A stretch of DNA of 64,000 nt from Deltaproteobacteria bacterium (GCA_013151235.1 JAADIO010000016.1:36553-100552), one strand, 5' to 3'. Counted from the stretch's first letter, positions 41,466 to 50,379 are shown. Notes: generated by a model not told the origin, from the sequence alone. Made by a program: numbers and translations.

Positions 41466-44400
41466 CTATTCCATCTTCTCGATCAGTCCATCCTTGGACA
41501 GCCGGTAGGCGTGGTTTCCGGAGAGACCGGCAATCTCCGCCGGCGTAAAATGTCCGGGGTGGTAATAGCAGATCTGGATAACCGGTTTTTTGCATTGTCG
41601 AAGAAAGTGGTCCATCTTTTTCTCAAAATAGAAGATCTCTTCCTTACCGTTTTCGTCGGAGAGGAGTCTTGACATGTCCCGGACAACAATTAGCCCCTTC
41701 CATGCGGATTGTGTGATCTGATCATAGAAGTTCCTGACACAGTTGAAAAGGTGCTTCCCGTCGCATTGTCCCTGGTGCAGAAGCGCGGTCCTGGCCGAGC
41801 TGAAAATCAACTGTTCCTTTTCCATCAATTCATAGGTCGGCAGGTTCTCGCCGGAAAGAATTTCCTTGGTCCGGTCAATATCCTCCGGAGACCCGAAGAA
41901 AGCGCAGGCAAAGTCACGGGCCAGGTAGCTTTTCCAGAGGGGAACGAATTTTCGGATCAGGACATCGGTCTCCTCATGGACCTCAATGACGTGCTGTACG
42001 GAGACGGCGTGACGATCCAGCGGCAGCGTGAAGAAGAAGGTGGCGCCTTTCCCCTTGCGGCTCTGTACCCAAATGTTCCCGCCGTAATGTTCCACGATGT
42101 TCTTTACGACGGAGAGCCCAAGACCGCTTCCCTGGTTTTTCCGGATCGACTTGTCCATGACCCTTCCGAACTTTTTGAAGAGCATGTCCTGGAACTTTTT
42201 TTCGATCCCCGGTCCGGAGTCACGGACGGAAAAACGGAAGAGGCGTTCTTCCCGAATCGTTTCAGCCCGGACGGAAATTTTGCCTCCCCGGGGAGTAAAT
42301 TTGATAGCGTTGTCCATGAGGTTTGAGATGACCTGTTTAAGGCGTCCTGTGTCGGCCGTAAAGCCGGGAAGGTTCTCCGCTATTTCCGTTTCGAGATGAA
42401 TCTTCTTTTCGCGCAGCCGGGAATCGAAGGTCTGAAGCATGTCGAGAATCAGCGTATGTAAGTCGATTTCGTCTTTCTTGAAATCGACAAAACCTGATTC
42501 CAGTTTCGAAAGATCCAGGTAATCGTTGATCAGCTGGGTCATGCGAAAGCTTTCCTGTGTGATAATGCCGAGGAATTCTTGGCGCGTCTCCGGAGGTTCA
42601 TCGGGATACTTTTGAAGCAGATCGGCGTAGCTGACAATGGAGGTCAGTGGTGTGCGCAGGTCATGGACGGCAATATCAATGAATTCCGATTTCTCCAGGT
42701 TCAACTCTTTCAACCGTTCATTCGTCAGCCGGAGTTCCGCATTGGCTTCCCGCAATTCCTGTACCCGTCGTTCTACTTCCTGTTCCATTCTGCGGTTTAC
42801 ATCCTCCAACTGTTTCAGGTATTTTTTTCGTTCCTCCTCAAGGGTTTGCCGGTCCGTGACGTCCTGGCGAATCTGGATCATGGAACAGGACCCGTCGGGG
42901 TTTTTCAAGGGGACGGAGGTCATCCGGTAGTATCGACCGTCTTCGTTTCTTTTGGTAACCTCAAAGCGAGTCTTCTTTTTCCCCAGGATCTCCGTGAGAG
43001 AGCAGACTTCATCTTTGCAGGATTCGTCGAAGCCGCGAAAGACCTTGTAGCATTTTCGTCCCACAATCTCTCCGAAGTGCCGCCGGATCGGGTCGTTTAC
43101 GAATTCGATCTCATAATCCTTGTTGATGACACAGACCCCTTCCCCCATATTCATGAGGATCGACTCCATCCGTTCCTTCTGGTCCATGAGAGCCTCGGTG
43201 AGAGTGGTGACCTCCGTGACGTCGTTGATCGTTTCAATGATCTGTTCCACCTTACCGTCTTCTCCGAAGAGCGGGATCGCGCTCACTTCGGCGATGATCC
43301 GGTTTCCGTTGTTGCTCCTCAAGCGATGCTGATACCGGGAGGGGAGTCCGTTCCTGATGATCTCATCGGTCGGGCAGTGTGTACAGGGTTCCTCTTGCCC
43401 GCGGAAAATCTTGTGGCAGGTTTGTCCATTTAGCTCCGCTTCGGAATGATGAAGCATCTTCTGCAGGGCATGATTGGTGGAACGGATCCTGTGATCCGGG
43501 GTGATCACACAGATCCCCATACTGGCATTGTTTAGGATGGTTTCCAGGTAGGTGTGGGCCTGTGCCAGTTCCTGGTTGTTCTTTTTCAGCAGTTTTCTGG
43601 AGGTCTCCAGTTCCTGTGTCTTTGTTTCCAGCTCCTGATTCGAGAGGTTGATCTCTTCGTTGGTCGATTCAAGTTCCTCATTGGAAATCTGTAACTCCTC
43701 ATTGGCGGATTCCAATTCTTCATTGCTGAGCTGATACTTTTCGTTGAGTTCCTCCAATTCCCGGTTGGCCCGGATTAAAGAAAGATTTTTTTCCGCCACG
43801 TCCTCCTGCGAACGTTTGAGAGTGTTGAGCATGTAGTTGAAGGCCCTGTGCAGTCCGCCGAACTCGTCTTTCCGGTCTTCCTTCAGATGAAACGAAAAAT
43901 CTCCCTCACTGATCTTCTTAACGGCTGTCATCAGGTTGCGAAGCGGGGAGGCGATCGTCCTGGAGAAATAAAAGAAGCTGAAAGGAATGAGGAACGCGAG
44001 AAAGAGAGCGGTCAAGATTAATGTGGTCAGGAGCCTTGCATTCATTCCGGCTTCGGCCTTGCCGGCAAGATTCCGGGATTTCCGGAGGTTGGAGGTGATG
44101 CTCTGTAGTTGTTGTGATGCCTCCGCAACGGATCGGTTCAGGTCATGTAGTAGGATATTCCCCCGGGGATTCCCGGTCGGAGGAGTGTGCATGCGGAGTT
44201 GCTCCCCCGTTTGAATGATTTTGTTGAGAACGGCTACCAGGGATTGGATCGGGGCCTGGTTCTCAGCCGGCCATGAATCGGTTTTTAATTGCCTGATGGC
44301 TTTGTGAAGAGCTCCGAGGTTTTGTCGTAATGCGTTCCCGTTGTCCGGATTCCTCGACAGGAGAAAATCCCGGCAGGCGAAATCTGTTTGATGCAGGGTG

Positions 44401-44561
44401 TTTTTGATCTCTTCAATTTTCGAGAGAGATGCCTCCATCCGGTGCGTTTTTTGCTCTGCATGGGAGCCTTCCTGGAAGAAATAGAACGCAAGGAGCAACG
44501 TAACGCTCAACATCATTCCCATCGCGGCCAGTTCCAGATAAATTTTGGTCCGGATCTTCAT
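41466..44561 (-). CDS. Membrane histidine kinase: HAMP, signalling coil, two PAS, HisKA/HATPase, MEDS-like
   Basis: 1031 residues. Membrane helices near 10-28 and 175-195 flank a helical periplasmic domain; HAMP near 196-250. Then comes a remarkable coiled coil (~260-345) of LSNEELESANEELQ-type heptads, as in CheB-CheR-PAS kinases. PAS domains lie near 345-455 and 470-590. HisKA has AVHDLRTPLTSIVSYA (His near 633), and HATPase_c has NLMDNAIKFTPRGG, RDSGPGIE and GSGLGLSVVKN. The C-terminal ~150 residues (VHEETDVLIRKFVPLWKSYL...) resemble the MEDS domain of DcmR-type sensors, an odd place for it. The ATG overlaps the cheR stop by 4 bases. Confidence 0.88.
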   Translation of the reverse strand: MKIRTKIYLELAAMGMMLSVTLLLAFYFFQEGSHAEQKTHRMEASLSKIEEIKNTLHQTDFACRDFLLSRNPDNGNALRQNLGALHKAIRQLKTDSWPAENQAPIQSLVAVLNKIIQTGEQLRMHTPPTGNPRGNILLHDLNRSVAEASQQLQSITSNLRKSRNLAGKAEAGMNARLLTTLILTALFLAFLIPFSFFYFSRTIASPLRNLMTAVKKISEGDFSFHLKEDRKDEFGGLHRAFNYMLNTLKRSQEDVAEKNLSLIRANRELEELNEKYQLSNEELESANEELQISNEELESTNEEINLSNQELETKTQELETSRKLLKKNNQELAQAHTYLETILNNASMGICVITPDHRIRSTNHALQKMLHHSEAELNGQTCHKIFRGQEEPCTHCPTDEIIRNGLPSRYQHRLRSNNGNRIIAEVSAIPLFGEDGKVEQIIETINDVTEVTTLTEALMDQKERMESILMNMGEGVCVINKDYEIEFVNDPIRRHFGEIVGRKCYKVFRGFDESCKDEVCSLTEILGKKKTRFEVTKRNEDGRYYRMTSVPLKNPDGSCSMIQIRQDVTDRQTLEEERKKYLKQLEDVNRRMEQEVERRVQELREANAELRLTNERLKELNLEKSEFIDIAVHDLRTPLTSIVSYADLLQKYPDEPPETRQEFLGIITQESFRMTQLINDYLDLSKLESGFVDFKKDEIDLHTLILDMLQTFDSRLREKKIHLETEIAENLPGFTADTGRLKQVISNLMDNAIKFTPRGGKISVRAETIREERLFRFSVRDSGPGIEKKFQDMLFKKFGRVMDKSIRKNQGSGLGLSVVKNIVEHYGGNIWVQSRKGKGATFFFTLPLDRHAVSVQHVIEVHEETDVLIRKFVPLWKSYLARDFACAFFGSPEDIDRTKEILSGENLPTYELMEKEQLIFSSARTALLHQGQCDGKHLFNCVRNFYDQITQSAWKGLIVVRDMSRLLSDENGKEEIFYFEKKMDHFLRQCKKPVIQICYYHPGHFTPAEIAGLSGNHAYRLSKDGLIEKME

Positions 44562-45430
44562 GGTTTTTTCCCTTGAGTTGCTTTCTGATAAATTCTGTTT
44601 CTGGAGGAGAGTGTGACCAATTTTTTCTGCCGGAAGTGAGGGGGAGGAGATTCAGCTTTTCCCAGGACCAGAATCCCTTCGGGATTCAGATTCTCGTAAA
44701 ATTTGCGGTAGATCTCTTCCTGGGCGGCACTATTCAGAAAAATAAGGACATTTCGGCAGAAGATCAAGTCAAGATGGTTGATGGAGGCACCCTGCAGCAG
44801 ATCGTGACGACCGAAGATAATTTGTTTGCGTACTTCCGGAACAATCCGGGCAACCTTTCCGGGAAGAAAATATTTTTTTCGGATTTTCGTAGAAAGGTTT
44901 GCCAGTGCCTCCGGAGGGTATTCTCCTTTCCGGGCTTGTGCAATGACGATCTCGTCCACATCGGTAGCGAAGATCCGGACCGGATGAGTCGACAGGTTCG
45001 GCCGGACGCTTTCAAGAAGGGAGATGGCCACGGAGTACGCCTCCTCTCCCGTGGAACATCCGGTAATCCAGATACGGAATTCACGTTTCCGGAAAGATCC
45101 GTGTTGTTTCCAGAGTAACGGCAGGACATGTTCCTGGAGGAAGACAAAGACCTCGGGATCGCGAAAAAACCGGGTGACATGAATCGTTAAGTTGTTGATC
45201 AGGTTTTGGGGTGTCCGGTCGTCCCGTTCAATCAGATCCGAGTATTCCCGGTGGTTTTTCAGCCGGTTTTTCGTCAATTGCCGCCGAATCTGTCTTTGCA
45301 GGTATCCTTCTTTGTAATGATGAAAATCAACGGAAGTTTTCAAAGAAAGGCGATGAACCAGCTCGGACAGGGAACTCCCGGGGGGAATAGGCGGTACTTT
45401 GACCGTACTTGTCTGGTCTGAAAAAGACAA
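44558..45430 (-). CDS. CheR-type protein-glutamate methyltransferase
   Basis: About 290 residues. An N-terminal helical CheR domain (DFHHYKEGYLQRQIRRQL), then the SAM-binding domain: FFRDPEVFVFL, IWITGCSTGEEAYSVAISLL, IFATDVDEIVIAQAR, LIFCRNVLIFLN. No tetrapeptide-repeat extension. TTG at 45430 is chosen, with AGAGG nine bases upstream. The frame opens at another TTG (45475), but a TATAAT just upstream places the transcript start at about that codon. Coupled to the following kinase gene; together they equal a CheR-PAS-HK fusion split in two. Confidence 0.85.
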   Translation of the reverse strand: MSFSDQTSTVKVPPIPPGSSLSELVHRLSLKTSVDFHHYKEGYLQRQIRRQLTKNRLKNHREYSDLIERDDRTPQNLINNLTIHVTRFFRDPEVFVFLQEHVLPLLWKQHGSFRKREFRIWITGCSTGEEAYSVAISLLESVRPNLSTHPVRIFATDVDEIVIAQARKGEYPPEALANLSTKIRKKYFLPGKVARIVPEVRKQIIFGRHDLLQGASINHLDLIFCRNVLIFLNSAAQEEIYRKFYENLNPEGILVLGKAESPPPHFRQKKLVTLSSRNRIYQKATQGKKP

Positions 45431-45477
45431 TGGTTTTTTTCCTCTTTTGTACCATTCTGAGACGATAGATATCAAAA

Positions 45478-45506
45478 ATCATTATATTTTGCAAGAATAT
45501 AATGAT
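45478..45506. promoter_or_regulatory. Perfect palindrome with back-to-back -10 boxes
   Basis: ATCATTATATT (45478-45488) and AATATAATGAT (45496-45506) are exact complements around TTGCAAG. Each arm contains TATAAT, one per strand, between divergent genes (cheR leftward, unknown protein rightward). It could be an operator or a shared promoter core. No clear -35 boxes. Confidence 0.5.
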
Positions 45507-45583
45507 GGTGCATGTTTGTGCATAAAGGATTGACAGTTCCGGGGCGTTCAACTATTTTAAGGGCGGATGTGGTGGAGGTAGGC

Positions 45584-46258
45584 ATGCCCGGGGATCTTGG
45601 AAAGCAGATCGAAACACTCAGCCGGAAGCTTCAGTTAAGCGGGGAATGTCGGCGTATTTTTAATATCGGTATTCCTGAAGAAGATCTTCTTCTGACCCTG
45701 CAACGGTTGTACAAATGGCGGATGACCGCATCCATGAGGAAATGGAACTGCTATCGGGAGGTGATCAACACCATTCGCGGCAATTCGGTCTTTTTGACTA
45801 ATTTCCTCTCCGTTGATCTGTCTGTGCGGAAAAAGATGCTTGCGGCCCTTCATGCTCTCTATCTCATTCCCGATCTGAATTACCGGGACCGCCTGATTCT
45901 TCTGACAAAATTCGTCCTGGCCCAGATCAATCCCCTGGGCAATCCGGAAATGCGCCAGCTGGCGATCAACATGGTTCGGGAGTTTGTCCTCCATAAAAAC
46001 CGGGAGATCCGCAAGGCCACTTTCCGGGGAATTACCTTTGAAGTGGCCCGCCTCCGGTTGAAGGGGGGCGGGTGGTATGTTCAGCCGCTGGTCGATATGT
46101 TGGTCGAAACCCTGAGAGAGAATCCGGAAACAAGAGAATATATCCGCAGGGAGTCGATGGAAATTTACTACACCCGGGAACAGCGGGATGTCGTCGATGA
46201 CATCCTGGTGGCCGTGACCTTGAGCCTGTCTCCCGACAGAAAGGAACGGAAGCATTGA
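45584..46258 (+). CDS. Uncharacterised all-helical protein
   Basis: About 224 residues; family not recognised. Predicted soluble and helical, with ARM/HEAT-like pairs (SVRKKMLAALHALYLIP, NREIRKATFRGITFEVARL) and no cysteine cluster or signal peptide. GGAGG sits before the ATG at 45584 (MPGDLGKQIETLSRKL); the frame opens earlier at 45512. The stop overlaps the start of the next gene by 4 bases, so it is translationally coupled to the MBL-fold hydrolase and probably related to its function. Confidence 0.65.
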   Translation: MPGDLGKQIETLSRKLQLSGECRRIFNIGIPEEDLLLTLQRLYKWRMTASMRKWNCYREVINTIRGNSVFLTNFLSVDLSVRKKMLAALHALYLIPDLNYRDRLILLTKFVLAQINPLGNPEMRQLAINMVREFVLHKNREIRKATFRGITFEVARLRLKGGGWYVQPLVDMLVETLRENPETREYIRRESMEIYYTREQRDVVDDILVAVTLSLSPDRKERKH

Positions 46259-47007
46259 AACTGACCATCCTCGGTTCCGGAACAGGCTTTCCCTCCTCCC
46301 TCCGGGGAGGACCCGGTTATCTTGTGCAATCGGATGAAGAGATGGTCCTGATGGATCTCGGGATGGGGACTCTGTCCAAACTCCATGGCCTGGAGATTCC
46401 TCTGGACCGACTCGGTCCGATTCTGATCAGCCATCTTCATCCGGATCATATCGCCGAACTGGTTTCGCTCCTCTTTGCTCTGAAGAATATCGTTATTTCC
46501 CGGAAGGTTCCTCTCCGGTTGATCGGCGGCCCCGGTTTAAAGGAACTTGTCCGTCGGCTTCAGGAGGTTCATGGACGGTGGATCCGGCCGGAACGGTTTG
46601 AACTTGAGGTCCTGGAGGTTCCGGAAGGGGAGATCTCCCTGGGGGAACTTACCCTTCGGACGGTGCCGGTTGTTCATACGGAGGGAAGCATCGGTTTCCG
46701 CCTTGCCGCTCCGACCGGTGAATCCCTGGCCTACTCCGGGGACTCCGCCTTCTGTCCCGCCCTGATGGATCTCGTGCGGAATGTTGATCTTGCCGTCATG
46801 GAGTGTTCCTTCCCCGATGAACAGAAGAAAAAAGGACACCTCATCCCCTCGGAAGTGGGGAAAATCGCCGCCGGAGGCGGAGCAAAAAGGGTGGTGTTGA
46901 GCCACCTCTACCCGGAATGTGACGCAGTTGACCTGGCCGTCCAATGCAGAAGCCATTACAAGGGTGAGGTGATCGTCGCCCGGGATGGGATGGTCCTAAC
47001 GGTTTGA
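46255..47007 (+). CDS. MBL-fold metallohydrolase, RNase Z-like
   Basis: 250 residues. LTILGSGTGFPSSLRGGPGYLV is the RNase Z/phnP-like N-terminus, ISHLHPDHIAELVSLLFAL the HxHxDH metal motif, VVHTEGSIGFRL and AYSGDSAFC (metal Asp) follow, and RVVLSHLYPECD has the last His. Hydrolyses a phosphoester; substrate unknown. TTG start overlapping the previous stop (TTGA). Confidence 0.87.
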   Translation: MKLTILGSGTGFPSSLRGGPGYLVQSDEEMVLMDLGMGTLSKLHGLEIPLDRLGPILISHLHPDHIAELVSLLFALKNIVISRKVPLRLIGGPGLKELVRRLQEVHGRWIRPERFELEVLEVPEGEISLGELTLRTVPVVHTEGSIGFRLAAPTGESLAYSGDSAFCPALMDLVRNVDLAVMECSFPDEQKKKGHLIPSEVGKIAAGGGAKRVVLSHLYPECDAVDLAVQCRSHYKGEVIVARDGMVLTV

Positions 47008-47043
47008 TTTGATTTCACAAAACCTTTCGCTTATAATAAGAAC

Positions 47044-47304
47044 ATGAGTCGCGAAGTTTTAATCTATACCACTCCGGTCTGCCCTTATTGTGTTCGGGCG
47101 AAGGCCTTGCTTACCCGAAAAGGGGTATCCTTCCGGGAGATTGACATCTCCCGTGACCGGGATCTGGAGGCGGAAATGATCCGTCTCACGAAAAAGATGA
47201 CGGTTCCCCAGATCCTGGTCGATGGTAATCCGATCGGGGGGTGTGACGAGCTTCATGAGCTTGAGCACCGGGGAGTGCTGGACGAGCTTCTGCAGGGCGG
47301 GTAA
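47044..47304 (+). CDS. grxC: Glutaredoxin (GrxC-like)
   Basis: 86 residues. TTPVCPYCVRAKALL has the dithiol CPYC motif, KKMTVPQILVDGNPIGGCDEL the TVP cis-proline and GG-C-D glutathione-binding segment. Reduces disulfides, probably with the thioredoxin/glutathione-type pool. Confidence 0.93.
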   Translation: MSREVLIYTTPVCPYCVRAKALLTRKGVSFREIDISRDRDLEAEMIRLTKKMTVPQILVDGNPIGGCDELHELEHRGVLDELLQGG

Positions 47305-47324
47305 TTCTTCTGCGGGGATGCCTT

Positions 47325-47888
47325 ATGGATGAAACGCAATATTGCCTTTGCTGCGACGAAGATGTGCCGATCAATACGGTCTATCGTGACGGGAAGAAAG
47401 AGATTACATGCCTGTATTGCGGTTTCGTCCTCGGTTTTCAGGAAGAGAAGAAAGGGGCGTCCGCAAGCTGTATCCTGACGGCGGATGATTCAAACCTCAT
47501 ACGTAATCTTTTAACGGATATCCTGACGAACAAAAGGCTTGCCGAAGATGTCTTATCCTTTGAAAACGGGATGACCTTTCTTGCGGAATTCAACCAACGG
47601 ATCATCCGTCCGGACGGAGTGAGCCTCGTCATCCTTGATCTTCAGATGCCGGTTATGGACGGACTTAAAACGGCGCTGACCTTGCGGGCCGTTGAGACCA
47701 AACTACAGCGGGACAAAAAGACACCGATTATCTTTTTTTCGGCCCGGAAGTGTGACGAGGCATTAAAAAAACAGCTTGCCCGGTGTGCGCCGGCCGTCTA
47801 TTTCAATAAGGGAGACAGCCCGGATCCGGCCAATCTTGCCGATCGTGTCGACCGTCTGGTCAACTACATACTCACCCGGAAAAAGTGA
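47325..47888 (+). CDS. Zinc-ribbon plus receiver-domain response regulator
   Basis: 187 residues. Residues ~7-40 form a small zinc ribbon (CLCC, then CLYC). Residues ~48-187 are a complete receiver domain: TADDSN acidic pair, VILDLQMPVMDGL phospho-acceptor Asp, FFSARK and YFNKGDSP with the conserved Lys. There is no output domain after it. Similar small regulators are common beside chemosensory or gliding genes. The cheR/kinase pair at 41-45 kb is a possible source of phosphate. Confidence 0.87.
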   Translation: MDETQYCLCCDEDVPINTVYRDGKKEITCLYCGFVLGFQEEKKGASASCILTADDSNLIRNLLTDILTNKRLAEDVLSFENGMTFLAEFNQRIIRPDGVSLVILDLQMPVMDGLKTALTLRAVETKLQRDKKTPIIFFSARKCDEALKKQLARCAPAVYFNKGDSPDPANLADRVDRLVNYILTRKK

Positions 47889-48020
47889 GAATTCCGGTAG
47901 GCGTGCGTGCCATCCGCCCAGGATTTCCGCACATCTGATCGCCACACTTCATGATGGAGGAACAGGACCGAAGGAGCGTAAAGCCCCTGAGTCTCATTAT
48001 TGCACAGCAAACGTCCCTCC

Positions 48021-48539
48021 CTAACCTCCCTCGATCGGTCCTCCCTCTTCCCAAAGAAACCAGTCGCCCGTCTCTTCGAGATAGTTCAGAGCATTCTGCA
48101 GAATCTCGTGATGCCGGCTCTCCTCTTTCGCAAGCATCTCAAAGAGTCGTTTTTCGTCGGCATCCCCGGAGGTTCCGGCAGATCTTTTATAAAATTCGTA
48201 CCCTTTGTTCTCCATCTCAAGGGCGAATTTCAGCGCCTCCACATCCCCCGACTGTGAACCGAGGCGGGATGCCATATTCTGTCCGGCTTCTTCAAAAACG
48301 GTTTTCATCCGTTCCGCCGGGCCGGTTTCTTTGAGCTGAGTGTCGATCTTCAAGCCATGGGATAAGGCCTCGATCATGTCGTAGTGGCGTTTTTCATCTT
48401 TTACAAAAGAGAGAAACATCTTTCTACCCAGTTCGTTTTCCGTTTTTTTGCTGGCCTCCCGATAGAATGCCATGCCGTCCTTTTCCATCTTTAAGGCCAC
48501 ACTTAAAGCCTTGGTCATTGCCTGTTCTCTTTCGCCCAT
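48021..48539 (-). CDS. Rubrerythrin/ferritin-like diiron protein
   Basis: 172 residues forming two similar helical pairs: ALKMEKDGMAFYREASKK with DEKRHYDMIEAL, and ALEMENKGYEFYKRSAG with EESRHHEILQNAL. These give the E..ExxH ligands of a four-helix diiron bundle. No rubredoxin-type Cys4 tail. Likely protects against peroxide or stores iron. GAGGAGA precedes the ATG. Confidence 0.87.
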   Translation of the reverse strand: MGEREQAMTKALSVALKMEKDGMAFYREASKKTENELGRKMFLSFVKDEKRHYDMIEALSHGLKIDTQLKETGPAERMKTVFEEAGQNMASRLGSQSGDVEALKFALEMENKGYEFYKRSAGTSGDADEKRLFEMLAKEESRHHEILQNALNYLEETGDWFLWEEGGPIEGG

Positions 48540-48677
48540 GGATATGTCTCCTCTGCAAAATTGGTTTCTTCAAACCTACCATATCCGGGGGAAAATGCAA
48601 CCGGTGCTCTTTCCTTGCCTCAAAGAGAAAAAAATTGTATACCGATGCTGCACCGTATTCAAAGGAGCCTGATTCAG

Positions 48678-49757
48678 ATGCCCGATATTGGAAAGATCCG
48701 GTCCGCTCTTCTGCGATGGTACAAGACATGCGGACGGGACCTTCCCTGGCGCAGGACGCGGGATCCGTACCGGATCTGGGTCTCAGAGGTCATGCTGCAA
48801 CAGACCCGCGTTGAGACGGTGATCGACTATTACCACTGTTTCCTGGAGGCCTTCCCCGCCGTGACCGCCCTTGCGGTTGCGGACCTTGAAGCGGTACTGA
48901 AGATCTGGGAGGGGATGGGGTACTATGCCCGGGCCCGCAATCTCCATCGCGGGGCGCAGGCGGTTGTGGAGAAATGGGATGGGGAACTACCACGCAATTT
49001 GCCGGACCTCCTTCGCGTCCCCGGGATCGGCCGTTCCACGGCCGGGGCGATCCTGAGCCTGGCCTTTGAAATTCCCACTCCGGTTTTGGACGGGAATGTA
49101 AAACGTGTTGTCGCCCGGCTTTTTGCCCTCCGGGGAGACCTGAAAAGACCCGCCCTGGAGAAAAAACTGTGGAGATATTCCGAGTTACTGACGCCGAAGG
49201 GAAGAGTCCATCACTATACCCAGGCCGTCATGGACCTGGGTGCCATACTTTGTACTCCCCGCAGACCGAACTGCCCCCATTGCCCCCTTCAAAATGAATG
49301 CCGGGCCTTCCGGTTGCAGTTGCAGGAAAAGATACCGGCACCATCGAAGAAAAGGAGTCTGCCCCATCATCACGTAGCCCTGGGGGTGATTCGCAAACGG
49401 GGACGAATCCTGATCTACCGGCGGCCTGTTGAGGGGCTCTTAGGGGGACTCTGGGGATTCCCGAATTACAGGAGCCGGACGAAGAAAGGATTGTCTGAGG
49501 CCCTGGGTCAGGGCGTGCGGAAAGATTACGGGATCCGGATTGAATCGGGAAAACCTGTGGGGAGCCTCTCCCACGGCTACACCCACTTCACCGTGACCTT
49601 TCATCTCTTTGATTGTTCCTGCAGGGATGGAGAAAAGATCGTGAAAAGGGCTTTCCCGACCAAGTGGGTCTATCCTCGGGATCTTCGGGATTATCCCCTT
49701 TCCGCAAGCGACCGGAAGGTGATTAGAAAGCTCTCAGCGATCAGCTATCAGCAATAA
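48678..49757 (+). CDS. mutY: A/G-specific adenine glycosylase
   Basis: About 359 residues. Removes adenine opposite 8-oxoG. LPWRRTRDPYRIWVSEVMLQQTRV holds the catalytic Glu, LRVPGIGRSTAGAIL the helix-hairpin-helix, PVLDGNVKRV the catalytic Asp, and the [4Fe-4S] ligands are C-X6-C-X2-C-X5-C. A C-terminal NUDIX-like domain (LWGFPNYRS, LSHGYTHFTVTFHLF) recognises 8-oxoG. AAAGGAG lies ten bases before the ATG at 48678; earlier in-frame ATGs lack support. Confidence 0.94.
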   Translation: MPDIGKIRSALLRWYKTCGRDLPWRRTRDPYRIWVSEVMLQQTRVETVIDYYHCFLEAFPAVTALAVADLEAVLKIWEGMGYYARARNLHRGAQAVVEKWDGELPRNLPDLLRVPGIGRSTAGAILSLAFEIPTPVLDGNVKRVVARLFALRGDLKRPALEKKLWRYSELLTPKGRVHHYTQAVMDLGAILCTPRRPNCPHCPLQNECRAFRLQLQEKIPAPSKKRSLPHHHVALGVIRKRGRILIYRRPVEGLLGGLWGFPNYRSRTKKGLSEALGQGVRKDYGIRIESGKPVGSLSHGYTHFTVTFHLFDCSCRDGEKIVKRAFPTKWVYPRDLRDYPLSASDRKVIRKLSAISYQQ

Positions 49758-49778
49758 GCAGAAACATAGATCTCATAT

Positions 49779-49964
49779 TTACATATCGGAGAAGAGCTTT
49801 CCCCCTTTGCCCCAATTCTCCCGTTCCACCTCATCGATGACGATATAGGTGTGTTCGCTCGGCTTTCCGGCGACCCGCTCTAAAGTGTCTGAGAACTCCT
49901 TGACGATCGTCGATTTCTGCTCTTTCGTCAGTTTCCCGAGAAGCTTGAGATTGATGTAGGGCAT
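49779..49964 (-). CDS. 4-oxalocrotonate tautomerase-family protein
   Basis: 61 residues starting MPYINLKLLGKLTKEQK; after Met removal Pro1 is the catalytic base of the family. VVIDEVERENWGKGG-type end (here YIVIDEVERENWGKGGKL). GGAG lies seven bases before the ATG at 49964; longer frames upstream are not supported. Substrate unknown. Confidence 0.9.
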   Translation of the reverse strand: MPYINLKLLGKLTKEQKSTIVKEFSDTLERVAGKPSEHTYIVIDEVERENWGKGGKLFSDM

Positions 49965-50003
49965 GGTGTGACTCCGCTGATTGATGATTGTGTAAGGATT
50001 AAA

Positions 50004-50153
50004 TGGTGCCGAAGGGGGGAGTCGAAAATGCGCCGGCGACACTGACCCGGCGGATTGTTCCCGGGTCAGTAAGCCGAGATCAATGACCCCTTCCTGTCAT
50101 TTCGAAACTTCGTACGTTTGCCGTACGAAGTTTCAACCCCCACGGGATTGCTC
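50004..50153 (-). pseudogene. Fragmented tRNA-Leu copy interrupted by a two-hairpin insert
   Basis: 50004-50026 is identical to the 3' end (CCA, acceptor and part of the T arm) of the tRNA-Leu at 50215-50301, and 50135-50153 is identical to the adjoining T-arm/variable-loop part. Between them lie 108 bases containing two perfect hairpins: ACTGACCCGG/CCGGGTCAGT (50041-50070) and a 13-bp stem at 50104-50134. The rest of the tRNA is missing. Confidence 0.8.
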
Positions 50154-50214
50154 TTCCGGATATTTCAACGCGTAAGCAGGCGGAATATACAATGCTCGAC
50201 AGCACAAGTCAATA

Positions 50215-50301
50215 TGGTGCCGAAGGGGGGAGTCGAACCCCCACGGGATTGCTCCCACTGGTCCCTGAAACCAGCGCGTCTACCAGTTCCACCACTTCGG
50301 C
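50215..50301 (-). tRNA. tRNA-Leu (anticodon CAG)
   Basis: 87 bases with encoded CCA. Acceptor stem GCCGAAG pairs with CTTCGGC. The anticodon stem CTGGT/ACCAG encloses TTCAGGG, giving anticodon CAG. A long variable arm (TGGGAGCAATCCCG) marks a class II leucine tRNA, and the T arm is GGGGGTTCGACTCCCCC. Confidence 0.95.
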
Positions 50302-50379
50302 ACGATGAGGATGATTGTAAGTTTCATTCTGCAGTGCAACAGATCTTACTGAAATGATAGAGGTTTTGTCAAGGCAAAT

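Noticed and set aside
45478-45506. Sigma-54 promoter suggested by TTGCA in the divergent region
   Set aside because: No GG ten bases before the GC on either strand, so the -24/-12 pattern is not met.
50004-50301. attL/attR of an integrated element at tRNA-Leu
   Set aside because: The repeated tRNA pieces are only about 200 bases apart with no integrase or cargo between, so a small insertion/duplication scar is simpler.
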